Positions 9,847 through 21,057 are shown, counted from the first letter of the stretch. The stretch is DNA of 40,537 nt from Catenaria anguillulae PL171 (GCA_002102555.1 MCFL01000214.1:1-40537), one strand, 5' to 3'. Numbers and translations: made by a program. The notes: generated by a model from the sequence alone, not told the origin.

Positions 9847-11188
9847 ATGCCACCACCCGCCCCGATCCACACGCACCTGCCGCTTGCCATCACTGCCGCT
9901 CCGCACAACTGGGCATCGGCATTGGTTCCCAACCCGACTCCCACGTCCACGTCCACGTCCACATCCTCGTCCTTGATTCAAAAGACCATTCCCGTATCGT
10001 CGTCGCCTGCCGGCCGCGCGCCAGGCACCCGCAACCCGCTGTTCGGACGCAACGTGCACATTGTGTACGACGCGCAATATGCCGACCCAAAGGACCAACA
10101 AGACTTGGTCGTGCCGTTGCAAACGCTTGCGGGCCCGCACGCTCACGTCAAGGCATGGGTGCTGACCAATGACAATGCCGAGCACGTGGCGAGCGAGTTG
10201 GGCAAGCAGATAAGGGAGTCGGATCCAAGGGCAGTCGTGGTGTTGCATGCGGATGCGCCGCCAGAGACGGTTGCGGGCGGGCAGTTTACGGCATTACGGT
10301 ATTCTTCACTCTACCCATTGTTTTTTTTTTTGAGATTCAACATGATTTGCTTTGATTGGATTTGATTGGGCTGACCTCTTGTTTACATCAACATACAGCC
10401 AATTCCTGGCCGTAGCTCAACTGCCTCAAGTCTTTGGCCACCTGCCGACATTTTGCGAGCAAACGCTGCACAAGTCGATCATGAACCAACTGTTTGCCGC
10501 GTCGGGCGTGCCGCACGCCGACTCACTGACGCTTCCCGACACGGCCTCGATCGACTCGCCTGCCACCACGGCATTTGCCTCGCGCCTCTTTGCCGCAGGC
10601 GCCCAATTGTTTCTCAAAGTGGACTCTGGCTTCAACTCTGCGGGCCTGACAAACGCATGCATTGTGTCAACCCTCGATCAATTGCGCACGTGCGCGCGCG
10701 AGCTCGTCACACACTACGGGCCCGTTGTGGTGCAACGGTACCTAAGCGGGCGCGAGTTTACCGTGGCCGTGTGTACCACGGCCTTTGGGACACGCGTGTT
10801 TCATCCAATTGAGCGCGAGTTTGCGCCCGGGCAATTGTTTTCGCCGCCCAATGGCACGCCCGGCGAACGTGTGGTGGACGAGACGAGGGAGCCCGCGTTG
10901 GTGGCCGAGTGTAAGCGCGTGACGAGCTTGGCGTACGAGGCCACGGGTGGCGGGGCGTGGGGCCGTGCGGATTTACGGTGTGATGGTGCGGGCAATGTCC
11001 ATGTGCTCGAGGTTAACAATACCGCGAGCTTTGCACCAAACAGTTACTTTGCCATGAGCGCGGGCAAGGAAGGATGGACCAGGGAGGATGTGTTGCGGGA
11101 GGTGGCGGCGGTGGCGGCCATGGAGGGTCGGTGGGACTCGGAGGGCGACAAGGCATCCACAGACAAGCGGTCCGGCGCTGGAATGTAG
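9847..11188 (+). CDS. D-Ala-D-Ala-ligase-like ATP-grasp protein
   Basis: Two exons, 9847-10298 and 10399-11188, with a 100 bp intron (GTATTC...ACAG) that restores the frame at an Arg codon; 413 residues. The C-terminal two thirds matches the ATP-grasp fold of D-Ala-D-Ala ligases: a Lys-containing strand (FLKVDSGFNSAG), then VVQRYLSGREFTVAV, then the metal site DLRCDGAGNVHVLEVNNTASF read as D...E355-V-N357. The first 150 residues hold a Ser/Thr/Pro-rich start and a diverged Rossmann-like N-terminal domain (NVHIVYDAQYA, VVVLHAD). Bacterial ligases are about 300-370 residues and make the D-Ala-D-Ala dipeptide of peptidoglycan. A fungus has no peptidoglycan, so the substrate here is unknown and may be another amino or carboxylic acid pair. 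The family is confident, the reaction is not. Confidence 0.78.
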
Positions 11189-11703
11189 ATAATCGGACGA
11201 GCAGACATCCTCATTCAAAAACACACCACACTTACCCCGGCTCCTTGAACCACACGATACGATACGAATCCCGACTCGGGCATGATTCGCAAAACAAAAC
11301 CACCACTTTGATACTTTGGGATACTCGGATATCTGTTTCTTCTTGACTGTTTGCGTTGCCACGTTGCAAATCCATACATATGAATTGAATACATACATCA
11401 ATATCCAACTTGGTGTGCTGTTCTGTTGATATGTTGATGGCCAGATCGAAGCGAGAACTTGAGGTGCGACTCGAGGCGTATGAACGTAAATATATGAAAT
11501 GAAGCGAGTAATGCATGAAGAAGCATGAAACGAAATGATGGACAAAAGAACAAGACTAGGTCGATCGACTGGAGTAGCAGAAGACTGTGAAAAGAAAAAG
11601 AAAGGCCAAAAGCGTCAATTCAAACCAGCAAGTAGCTAAATTCAATGGGACGAGAAAAGATGGCAAGTATGTACGCACGCACCCCAAGACCAAAGAATTT
11701 TCC
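11189..11703. other. Convergent 3' flanks of the ATP-grasp gene and bL36m
   Basis: 515 bp between two genes that end towards each other. It is AT-richer than the flanking coding DNA and should contain both polyadenylation regions. No gene is seen. Confidence 0.45.
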
Positions 11704-12027
11704 TTAGCCCTGACGCTGCTTGTGGCGGGCCACCTTCTTGCACAAGATGTACCTACGGCCCTTGCGCATGACCATGTAGCAGTGCTCGCAGCGGGGCTTG
11801 ATGGAGGCACGGACTTGGTAGGAGCGGACTTGGTTGGCGTGATGCTGGTGCTGGAGGCGAAGGGCGGCCGAGGTGGCAGATAGGGTCCAGGCAGCATGAG
11901 ATGGTGATTGAGCTTGGGTCGGGAAAGACAAGGTGGTTGAGCGCAGGATGGAGGAGGCAGCGGTGGCAGAGCGGGCCACACTGGTGGCGGCCAGCGATCG
12001 GCAGCAAGACGAGAGAATGGCCGACAT
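11704..12027 (-). CDS. Mitochondrial large-subunit ribosomal protein bL36m
   Basis: 107 residues from the ATG at 12025-12027. The C-terminal part is a complete bL36: a short basic start (VRASIKPRC), the zinc site C-x2-C-x12-C-x4-H, and the invariant ending RHKQRQG. About 70 residues ahead of it are Ser/Ala/Arg-rich with almost no acidic residues, as expected of a mitochondrial import sequence. The protein acts in the large subunit of the mitoribosome. A longer form starting at 12093 is possible, but the inner ATG begins the better presequence (MSAILSSCCRSLAATSVARS). No intron. It is divergent from the Akr1 gene. Confidence 0.93.
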   Translation of the reverse strand: MSAILSSCCRSLAATSVARSATAASSILRSTTLSFPTQAQSPSHAAWTLSATSAALRLQHQHHANQVRSYQVRASIKPRCEHCYMVMRKGRRYILCKKVARHKQRQG

Positions 12028-12502
12028 GTTACTGTAAGGATGGATCTGCGAGTTGGAGTTTGGTGCAGTGTGTAGAGTGAGGATGGGAGTCACATGGGAT
12101 GCACGAGATGGAAATGGAGGTGGGCCAAGTAGAAGATTACATTACATTGCTCTGTGACTGACATGACCTGCCAAGTGTGTGGGTACTTGGTATTAATACT
12201 TGAAATGAATCAAGTTTATGTTGTTACCGGTATTTAATCCTTTGCTGGTGAGGTTGGAGATTCTATAGCGAAGAAGTGGTCCCCCGATCCAGCCAGTCAG
12301 CACTCGTTCTGCCATACGTTTGTAAAAAAAATCTTTTCCTCATTGACCAGAACGCACTATGTATTAGCGGAGCCAGCCAAAGTTGGAAATAAAACAACAC
12401 TCGATGAAATGACAATGACAGCGCTCCCGATTGACATGTGAATTTTTTTTTTCCTCTTTTATACTGCTACCGCTGCCCCTCAACTTCTCAACACGCCACG
12501 CC
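12028..12502. promoter_or_regulatory. Divergent region between bL36m and the Akr1-like gene
   Basis: 475 bp between two start codons facing apart. It is AT-rich in the middle, with TATTAATACTTG near 12190 and a run of T at 12440-12450 just before the Akr1 start. It likely holds both promoters. Nothing else is seen. Confidence 0.4.
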
Positions 12503-15500
12503 ATGGACCCTCCTCATCCTCAACTGCCCCCAATGTCGAGTCCCTCACCACCCTCACCGTCATCGTGCGACAAAAACCCAGAATCAAGGGCGATTGCCGT
12601 TAATGGCACAAACAACCCTTTCATCGACTCGGAATCTGATCCTGATTCTGATTCTGAATCTGATCCTGCCAACGACTCGACATCTCATGCAGCAACAACA
12701 ACACTGCCTCCGGGCGTGTTCAAAGTGCCCCCTCGGCCCAGGCCCATGCCCTCGCCCACACCCTCGCATTCGCACTCGCCCACACCCTCGCATTCGCACT
12801 CGCACTCTCACTCGCACTCGAACTCAAACGCTCTGCCCGTTCCACACAACACACCACCAACTGGCACTCAGCAGCATCAGCAGGAACCACCCTCAGCGTC
12901 TTCCTTCAACTCGGTCAAGTCGACTGCTTCCACCATCGCCATCTACTCGTCTTCACCCTCCACTTCCGCCACCAATGTCCTCCACGACCTTGACCTTGTT
13001 CAGCCACCACCCCCTATCCCGCCACTGCCTCCCTCCGTCATCCAAGACACACCCCCTGTCGCTGTTGCCGTCACTGTCGTCCAGCGCCCACAGCAGCCCT
13101 TGCATCAACACCTGCGCGATGCCTGCATCCACGGCCACCTGCCCGCCGTGCGCGCCCTGCTTGAATCCCCCTCTTCCGCGGATCAACAACCTCTCACAGC
13201 CACCACCCCGGGCGACGACGGCATCCCACCGCTGCACTGGGCCGCCGTCAACAACCACGCCGCCATTGCCCGCTACCTCATTGACCACCACGGCGCGCCC
13301 GTCGACACCCCCGCAGGCACCATGCGCGCCACGCCACTGTCATGGGCCGCTCGCAAGGGCCACGCCGCCATGGTGAACTTGCTCGTATCACGCGGCGCCT
13401 CGCCACACGCCCCCGATGCCGACGGCATGCATCCCGTACACTTGGCCGCACATCACGGGTGGGCCTATCTCGTCCTACTGCTCGTGGCCGGATTGGGCGT
13501 CGATGCAAACCAGCACGACGCCAGCGAGCAAGCGCGTCCGCCCTTGTTTTTCGCCATCATTTCCAACACGCGTGGCGGATCGTACGATGCGGCGTGTGTG
13601 TTGCTGGCCATGGGTGCGGATCCCAATGTCAAGGTCGGTGGGTTTCCCATCTTGCATTGGGCGTTGCATCGGCGCGCACTGAGGGTGGCCGAGTTGTTGG
13701 TCACGTATGGCGCACTGCCCGATCTGACAGATCCCATGGGCCGGACCGCGGCGCAGGTTGCAAGGGAGGCCGTGGATGTGGATGGCGAGTGGATCGACAC
13801 GTGGCTCATGCCCACGAGTGGAAATGGCGGATCACGGCGACGACCCAACAAGAAACCTTGGTTTGAGCCAGTGTCTGACAAGACGGCCGACCGCGGGTTT
13901 GCGCTCTTGCCTGGACTCCAAGCGATTGGATTCATTGCCACGTCGTCGCTGCCCTGGTACATCAACCTGTTTGCATCGCTCATTCTCGCCACGCTGCTCC
14001 ATTTCGCATTCATGAACCTGCTCTTGCGCCGCACACACGCCGACGGCGGCGACGATCCCATGGAACCCCCGACCCTGCGCCATCCGCGCCCACATCGTGC
14101 TGCCCCGCCCGGAACCGTTGCTGGCCATCGCGCCGTTGCTTCGAGCCCGTACCTGGCCGCGCTCATTGCCTGGACACTGTTTGTGGGCGGCACTCATTGG
14201 GCCGTGGGCATCGCTCCCTGGGTCAAGCTCGAATCCAGCTGGGGTGTGTTTGTGGCGGCATGGATCGGCACACTGGCGTGCTTGTACGGCGCAGTCCTGG
14301 GTGATCCCGGGTATTTGCCACAGTGCGGGATGCGAGGGGTGTGGCCGCCGCCACACAAGGCGGTCGCACCCTCGCCGACAATGACAGCGGCCAGTGCAGC
14401 GGGTCCCGCAGCAGCGTCTGCATCGGTCGCAGTGGCCATTGACGAGGCGCAGTCGCTCGTGTCGCCCCTGGCAAGCGACCCGGGCGCGTCGCCAAAGGAC
14501 CTCCAGCATCCGGGCGTGAATGTGTGTAGTACAACACCAATTGACGGGCGCGCCGTGGCACACTTGGCGGACCGCGACCTGCTTGACGACATGCACTTTT
14601 GCTTGTCGTGCATGAACCGGCGCCCGCTCCGAAGCAAGCATTGCAAGCAGTGTGGCCGGTGTGTTGTGCGCTTTGATCATCATTGTCCTTGGACCTGGTA
14701 TACCTTTTTCTTTCGTTTCTCGCACGTCTGATCCCAGGGGTATTTTGCTCACCTCTGGACATGTGCACAAACAAACACATTAGGAACTGCATTGGCGCAA
14801 ACAACCACCGCGTCTTTATCCTTTTGCTCATCGGCATCATCTTTCTCGCCCTGTGGTTCATGTCGGACTGGTCGCTCGCCTCGGACATTCGCCTGGCCGC
14901 GCTACCCGCACGCGACGCCGCTAAACTCACCCAGGCGTGTCTCGGGTTTGGCCCCTGTATCGCATTCACGCTCGACCCGGTGGGCGGATGGATCAGTGTG
15001 TTTGGTGTGATTCAAGTCACATGGGTTGCGCTCTTGTTGGCGCAACAAGTGTATCATGCGGCAAGCAACGCAACAACCAACGAGTGGATCAATTGGTTCA
15101 AGTACGATCACACGAGCGTCCCCGCTGCTGGGGCGCGTGGCACTGGCGGCATTGGCGGAGCGGTCGATGAGTATCGCAGCGCGCGCAATCGCGAGTGGCA
15201 TCCCGTTTTGGATCGCGGCGTCGCACGCAACTGTGCAGAGTTTTGGTGTGCGCCCGCCGAGTTGTATGCCGGGTATTTTGAGGTTGAGGGCGGGCATCCG
15301 GGCATGAGCAGAGCTGAAAGGGTTGCCGTTCGCGATGAGGGCGTCCGGCGTGGCGGTAGATCGAGTGCACGAGCAGGAGGCGGGTGGTGGGCCAGGTTGG
15401 TGGGTGGCCGACGCAGCGAGGGTCCTGAAGCGAGTCCGTTGAGAGGCGTCAGTTCGGGAGGAGAAGCCAGTGGGACAGGCGGGGACGGGGAGGGAGAAGC

Positions 15501-15534
15501 GCTCATGCCCATGCCCGTGTCGGTCAGAGGGTAG
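12503..15534 (+). CDS. Akr1-type palmitoyltransferase (ankyrin repeats plus DHHC domain)
   Basis: Two exons, 12503-14697 and 14784-15534 (86 bp intron, GTATAC...TTAG), 981 residues. Order: a Ser/Pro-rich head with a His-Ser repeat near residues 90-112; about five to six ankyrin repeats at roughly 197-435 ([54 protein letters not shown]); three membrane segments around 470-600; a cysteine-rich domain with C-x2-C, HC-x2-C-x2-C and the active site D725-H-H-C728-P-W; and two more membrane segments after it. Akr1 proteins S-acylate cytosolic clients at the Golgi, and the active Cys carries the acyl intermediate. The codon split by the intron yields TWNCIG, so the DHHC core continues cleanly. Yeast Akr1 has DHYC; this one keeps the general DHHC form. 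The start at 12503 follows an ACGCC leader; a frame extension to 12431 exists but begins in a T-rich tract. Confidence 0.9.
12760..12825 (+). repeat. In-frame repeat encoding a His-Ser tract in the Akr1-like protein
   Basis: Repeated units of the type CCCACACCCTCGCATTCGCA, then CACTCG/CACTCT hexamers, encode alternating His and Ser. The tract lies in the low-complexity head, outside the ankyrin and DHHC parts, and is likely a slippage product. Confidence 0.65.
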
Positions 15535-16516
15535 GTAGTAAGTGTACATAGATGTTGATGAAAAACTTCTTTCCTTTTCAGATTTGGAAATGTGTCCAAC
15601 ATATTGATACTAGAGGCTTCAAACCCTTTGCAAACATTGGGCAAGCGTCTCTTTCCTCGCTTTCTCGGGCTCTCAAGTCGGAGATGAGTGCTTCAGTTGC
15701 AATCAGACTCAGTCACCCGGCCGTCAACTCGCGGCCGACCTACGGTGACCACTGATCAGATCAGGCGATTTCGACCCAGCTTTATACATATATTCCGTGC
15801 TGCTGTAAACCATGCGTGCATCAGTATCAGCTCGGTATCCGCTCGTGGCACTTTCCGCAGCCCACGACATAGCTACCGTAAGCTACGTGGCCATCTGGCC
15901 CGGGCCCTTCCTAGCGCTTCCTGGCCCGACCTCTTGCAACCATCCTCTTCCTCCTTCGATCCGTGTCGGCACGCGTTTGTATTTGGTCGCGACAAGCTGC
16001 TTCTCGCTGTCCCGGTTGCATTACGGGCAATGTCCCTCGCGTCGCTGGTTAGCGAAGCGAGTTCCGGTGGCCAAAGTCATGCCGAAAGCCGGTTGTATCG
16101 GAGGATGTTTTCCACGAGTTGCTTGGGTCCTTTGAAGCGCCCTTTCGACGTTGAAACGACGCCGTTAAAATCGAACCGAAGGAAAATTCGTGGTCAGCCC
16201 GGTACACAAGGGCTACATTGGTTGACAAGACGAGGACGGCTTTCAGACCCTGGTGCCGTCTGTGCATCTCGTTACGAGTATTCCCCTTTCAAATGTCCGA
16301 TATGGGGTCGGAAACTCTTCGTTGGCCATCATGATCAACCCAACCGAGCTGGCTCGCTCAACGTCGACGTTTCCGCCCAATGACGCAGCTCCAAGAGCGA
16401 CAAGGATACCGACAACTGCAAGGGTTTGGTCCTGCACTTCGGTCGATTCTACCTCCATGACTACATATCCGTCCCGAAGTCTGTTGAGGTCCACCCACTC
16501 ACGTCCAACAGTCAAC
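15535..16516. other. Spacer between the Akr1-like gene and the CTD-phosphatase-like locus
   Basis: About 980 bp. Both strands carry medium open frames (plus 15688-16383, minus 16243-16647), but neither gives a recognisable protein. The minus one overlaps the phosphatase start and is probably its shadow. No tRNA, rRNA or terminal repeats were found. A decayed element cannot be ruled out. Confidence 0.35.
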
Positions 16517-17770
16517 ATGATTAGCTCCATTCCCTCCTCAGCTACCAGCGGCAGCAACACCAACTCTGGCACTGCTCCTATTCTGCCACTGCCTTTCCCC
16601 CCAGGGAGCAAGCCCGTTCTGGTGCTGGACATGGACGAAACCCTCATTCATGCGCGAGACGACCCACACCACCCATCCTCACACTCGGGCGACTCGCACT
16701 TTGTCGTTCGGTTCCCGAACCCGCAGTCGCCCTTGCACGCATTCAGCAAGCACGTGTACTTGCGGCCGTTCGTGCACGATTTCCTTGAGGAAATGTCCCG
16801 CCATTATCGCATCGTGGTCTTCACGGCTGGCATCCGCGCATATGCCGAGCAAGTGATCCGCGAGCTGGATCCACGGGGCAACCGCATCAGCAACGCTCTT
16901 CCGCGACTCGTGCCAAGACCTCAAGCAGCACGACTTGCGCCCGGGGTGCTTCTCGTGGACAAGTCGCTGTTCAGCTTCATTCTTCAGCCCCAACGGAAAC
17001 AAGTACGCCGACACCCTCTTGCTCGTGCCCAATTCGACCAAGCTTCCCGCCCTCGCGTCGTCTGAAGAGGCGCTCCTGAATCCAGAAGACGCATTCCAGC
17101 AGCTCTTTGATACGATTCAAAAGCACAAGGCCCGTGGCAAGGAATGGGGCAGTGCCAAAGGCAGGGCGCTTGGCGCCCTACAGGGCGTCGCCGCCGTGGC
17201 CAAGGCTACCGCCAAGCAAGGCCAGCCTGAGGCAGATTTTTTGCGCACGCACTTGGCAAGCACTATCGCCAACTGCAACCGGTTCGCCCGCTTCTTTGCC
17301 ACCATCGACATGGAACAAGTTAAGGTGCACGCCTGGGCGAACAAGGAGTCTCCGTTTGAGACGAACGATGTGGGCGTCGCTCAAGCCCACGACTATCTCG
17401 CCACGGCCCAGCAACAGGTCACAGGCGTTGATGCAGCATTCGCACACCATGGTGAGGCCCTGGCCCGCCCTGGAAAACATGGCCGCGACGATTTGGACGC
17501 GCCCGACAGCGGCATTGCGAGTACGTTAGTGCCTTGGTCCTTATCCGTCACTCAGCCGAGTCACACGTTGGCAGACCACTACTGCCTGTAACAGAATGTG
17601 GTCGCAACGACCCTTGACCCAGCACAATCGAGTCACACATCGCGGCCCTGTTTTCAGTCCGGCCCTCCAAGAAGAACCCCCTCAACTCTGCCGTGATGGA
17701 AAAGCCGGGCAAGACTGAGGAGCAGGCGATGGGGGGCCATAAAGCGTGGCGTCGTACACTTGGCAAATGA
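16517..17770 (+). pseudogene. CTD-phosphatase-like (FCP1/SCP, HAD fold) gene broken across frames
   Basis: The ATG at 16517 opens a HAD phosphatase of the FCP1/SCP/Nem1 group, which removes phosphate from Ser/Thr of proteins such as the RNA polymerase II tail. Motif I is VLDMDETLIH (D38 and D40 are the nucleophile and acid), and motif II is IVVFTAGIRAYAEQVI followed by ELDPRGNRIS. Then the frame breaks near 16893-16900 (FRDSC continues in another frame), again near 16945 (the motif LLVDKSLFSF returns to the first frame), and near 16985 (NGNKYADTLLLV). The last frame runs to 17520. There a GTACGT donor can join the TTTTCAG acceptor ending at 17657 and give a short last exon with a stop at 17768-17770. 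Text after 17050 (an Ala/Lys-rich helical part) is not recognised. Either a decaying copy or assembly indels; an intact paralogue elsewhere would favour decay. Confidence 0.6.
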
Positions 17771-19069
17771 GCGGACGCTCGTCAACGGCCAGTTAAGCTG
17801 CGTTGTCACGCTGGTCGGCAAGGGCTTGTCGGAAGAAGGCAAGGTCACAACTCTCCAGATCTCGATCACGCCAGACGACTACGTCCCATCGCTCCCTCTT
17901 ATTCCCACTGCTGTTGTCAGTGCTGCCAACACTACCACCACCACCGCTGCCGTCGCAGCCACTTGCGAGCCAGCTCCTGTGCCTTCCTCGGCTTTCCAGG
18001 ACGCCAGCGCCAAGGTCACCGTCATAAAGCCGCTTGCTGCTGCTCATACCTTGTACCAGGCCGACGCTGCCGCCACCGCGATCCGTGTCGTCGCGCAGGC
18101 GGTGACTCTCGCCCTCGACCAGCCCGAGTTCGATTTTGCGGCTGCCGTGACGCTGGCCGTCAACGAGTCCGAGCTTGCGGCCACTCTTTCCACTCCTATC
18201 GCTAGTGTTGCTGTGGCTCCCGCAGTCGCTGAACCCACCACTCCCGTAGGCATTTCTTCCATTTTTTCTGTTCCTTCCGCTCTCGTAATGGCTGCCCTGG
18301 CCATTCCGTTCCCAGCTGCTGCCGCTTCTGTGCCACCCACCACTCCCACAACAGGTGCTGTTCGCGGTGCCCTTGATGCTGCCCCCGCCACGCCCGTCGG
18401 CGCTGCTACCACCGTCGCTCGCTGCTCCCGCCAAGCCGCCTCGCGTTGTCACCCCGTACGACAACAGGATCCCGACGGGTGCGCTTGCCGCAGTCGGCAA
18501 CACCATGTTTGCTACACGCTCGCGAGGCATGCTGGATCAGCAGGTGGCTATCGCCCTTGCTTCAGGCGGTCAAGACCAAGGCGCGGGCGTTGCAGTGGAC
18601 CAAGATTTGCGTTCGGTTGGCGCCGTTGGACGGCCGCCTGGTCGGAAAAACACACCCGTTTTCGGTCGCCACTAGTCGTGCCCTCAACCTTGGCAGTACA
18701 CCGGCAACTGCTCCGCAAGTCGTGCATGAATTGCACATCGGAGTGCCGCTGCTCGTCAACAAGTCAAAGGAGTGGTTCCTCTCTGGCGTTCCAGTCCTTG
18801 CCGCCTTTTCGACGCCACTGGCGGGTGGACCCTCCTCGGGCAAGGTCACCACCCACCGTATCATCAAAGCCGCCAGCAGCCCCGGGACATCCAAACCCGC
18901 CCCATCATCCGCAGGAGGTGTCGCGGCTGCTCCGTCGAACACCGGCCGTCGCGTCCCGAAGCACATCCACAGCAGGCCACACCGATTCAAGGCGCTGAAA
19001 ACGCCTTTGAAGTCCACGCATTTGGAGAACCGTCTCGGAAACGACCCAGGGCGAGGGGGTCAGAGGTGA
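17771..19069 (+). pseudogene. Unrecognised coding stretch continuing the broken locus
   Basis: A protein-like frame (from about 17763: NERTLVNGQLSCVV, then ITPDDYVPSLPL) begins right at the upstream stop. It passes into a long Ala/Thr/Val/Pro-rich part to about 18420. Two further frames take over: RVVTPYDNRIPTGALAAVG from about 18430 to 18570, and then a third ending at 19067-19069 (LQWTKICVRLAPLDGRLVG, ending in a basic Ser/Pro-rich tail). There is no ATG at its head. It probably belongs with the phosphatase-like locus as one gene of about 2.5 kb, or is a second broken gene. No domain is recognised. Confidence 0.35.
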
Positions 19070-19842
19070 CGCTGAATCTGGCCTTTGTTCTAATTCTGTC
19101 TCTTGTCTTTGTATATTCTACACGGCATTAACACTACTTGCTTAATGTTGTACAACGAAACACATTCGCGGCCTAAGCATGATGATCCGCCCAAAACGTA
19201 CACGCAGAATGACGAATACTTCCTTCGCTCGATCTGTCTTTGTTACAATCACCGACAAACAGTGTTTTCTTCGTGAGGGTTGAGGGACTGATCTTGGGGC
19301 GAGCCAGTTGCCATGCCAGTCGCTCTTCCGCTCTGTGCTTGGATCTGTGATAAGTGCCACAGTGGGTCTGCAGCCCGTGCAGGGCTACTAAATCTTTAGT
19401 AACCCTGCTAGGTGCGTCCATGGGTACATGGTAATGGCTATGGTGCATACTCCGCGCTCACCTGTTTTTTTTTTCGTGTCATGTACAAAGCAAAAGCAGC
19501 CAACTGCACCTGGCAGCGGTGGCACAATGGATCTGAGACAGTGAGACAAGCGGTTTCGGATCCGCAAACATGGCACAACTGGCTCATGTCCTGTTTTTCT
19601 CCCGCTCCGCCAGGCCTGGCCAGACGGCTTGTTCCAACGGTGTATTCTCGGCGGCGAAGACAGCGACTCGATACTGCTGTCAAGCAATAGGTTTACATGG
19701 GCAGTGCCAAACAACGTTGCCCCTACGGTCGTGGCCGGGCACCTAACCGCATAAATGCGCAGCGGGTCCTTCCATTCAAGTTGCTCTTTGATTCAGGCCA
19801 AGCCTACCAAACCTCCCTGCAGTACATAGAAGACACTCAATC
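19070..19842. other. Spacer before the CAP protein gene
   Basis: 773 bp. No gene is recognised. An AT-rich element, CATAAAT, at 19750-19756 lies about 90 bp before the CAP start codon and could be its TATA-like box. A tRNA-like D-arm at 19515-19535 lacks the rest of a tRNA. Confidence 0.4.
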
Positions 19843-21057
19843 ATGTCGAGCACCATCTCCATTATGGCCGTCATGGCCGTCATGGCCATTTCCGCCTCCT
19901 CTGTTCTGTCCCTCCCTGCTGGCCAAGAGTACCCCGGCGCCAATGCCAATATCCCCACCGTCCACCCGCCCGTCTCGAGCCCGCCCGACCAATACGCCCT
20001 TCTCGCCCTCGATACGCTCAACAAGATGCGCACGGCCAGCGGCCTCAAGCCCTTGTGTATCACGGCCAAGCTCCAAAAGGCGTCGCAAGAGCACTCCAAC
20101 TGGATGTCTCGCACACAGATCTTTGAGCACTCCAAGTTTGGCTTCATGGAGAACATTGCTGTGCATGGCGAGGGCTACTATTTGCCGGGCAAGACTTGCT
20201 TTGGAAACGGGGCAGAGAAGGCGACTGACTTGAAGTCGTCGGCCGAGTTCACCACCAACTGCCAATGGTGTGTAGTATTCATCCCTACTTGTTTTTGGAA
20301 CGGACGGCTGGTTCTGGGCGTACTGACATATTCGATTCCCAACATCTAGGAAAAACTCGGAGGGGCACTACAAGAATATGATGAACCCTCGCCACACTCG
20401 TGCAGGCATTGCCTACGCCATTGGGCCTTTCGATGGGTTCAAGGGCTACTGGTTCGTTGACGCATTGAGCGTACCATTCGAATAATGCAGCGTGATCGCT
20501 CATCCAACTTGAATTTATATGCATTCGCCAGGTGGACCCAGACCTTTGACAGTTCCGACGAGCCCTGCATTGCCGTCGGTGTCGGCTCGGCGCCCGTCGC
20601 GCCTCCTCGCAACTCCCAACCGCCTGCGCAGCCAACCTCGACTGCCGTTGCGCCTCCTCTTCGCTCTCAACCGGCCGCTCCGTCGGCTTCTGCCACCCGC
20701 TCAGCACCCGCTGCCACAACCAATGCGCCAAAGACGACGACCGTGTCCAAGCCTGCCGTGACCCGCAACCCGGTTCCCACGACGGTCGCGACCATAACGA
20801 CGACGGCCCGTGCACCTCAGCCAGCCCATACGACCAAGCCGACAACCACGACAAAGGTCCAGGCCAAGCCTACGCATCCAGCTTACGTCCCTCGTCCACC
20901 CCGCTCGTCGCAGTCGTACGTGCAGACTTCGACCGCCGCTCAGTCGACTGGATCGGCTGCGCCGACTGCGGTCCCCACGCAGGGTGGCAAGCACAGCGGT
21001 CATGACAAGTGCGCGCCCAAGCACAAGAAGACTAAGGCTCCCGAGTACGGCTACTGA
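19843..21057 (+). CDS. Secreted CAP/SCP (PR-1-like) protein with a Thr/Pro-rich tail
   Basis: Three exons, 19843-20267, 20350-20451 and 20532-21057 (introns of 82 and 80 bp), 350 residues. A signal peptide covers about residues 1-23 (hydrophobic MAVMAVMAISASSVLSL). The CAP domain follows to about residue 185: helix ALDTLNKMRTASGLKPL, KASQEHSNWM, the signature EHSKFGFMENIA, a second His-containing helix HYKNMMNPRHTRAGIAYAIG, and GYWWTQTF, whose two Trp codons flank the second intron. The remaining 160 residues are Pro/Thr/Ser/Ala-rich, probably O-glycosylated, ending in a short Lys-rich tail without a GPI signal. Fungal CAP proteins bind sterols or fatty acids and are exported, often at host contact. 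The exact ligand is unknown. Confidence 0.88.

Noticed and set aside
13832-14770. 312-codon minus-strand open frame
   Set aside because: It is antisense to the Akr1-like gene, whose ankyrin and DHHC domains are certain on the plus strand.
15688-16383. 231-codon plus-strand open frame in the spacer before the phosphatase-like locus
   Set aside because: Composition is random-looking, rich in Ser and Arg, with no recognised domain and no splice links that extend it.
15535-16516. Possible decayed mobile element
   Set aside because: No terminal repeats, target-site duplication, or transposase or reverse-transcriptase motif could be seen.
16243-16647. 134-codon minus-strand open frame with fairly protein-like text
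   Set aside because: It overlaps the HAD motif I coding region on the other strand and has no known family; probably a shadow.
19515-19580. tRNA-Arg-like stretch (GTGGCACAATGGAT followed by a hairpin with TTCGGAT)
   Set aside because: The D-arm resembles tRNA-Arg, but there is no T-arm with GGTTCGAATCC and no matching acceptor stem.
19438-19683. Minus-strand 81-codon frame with two C-x2-C pairs suggesting a zinc finger
   Set aside because: The spacing is irregular, there is no supporting context, and its start and flanks look random.
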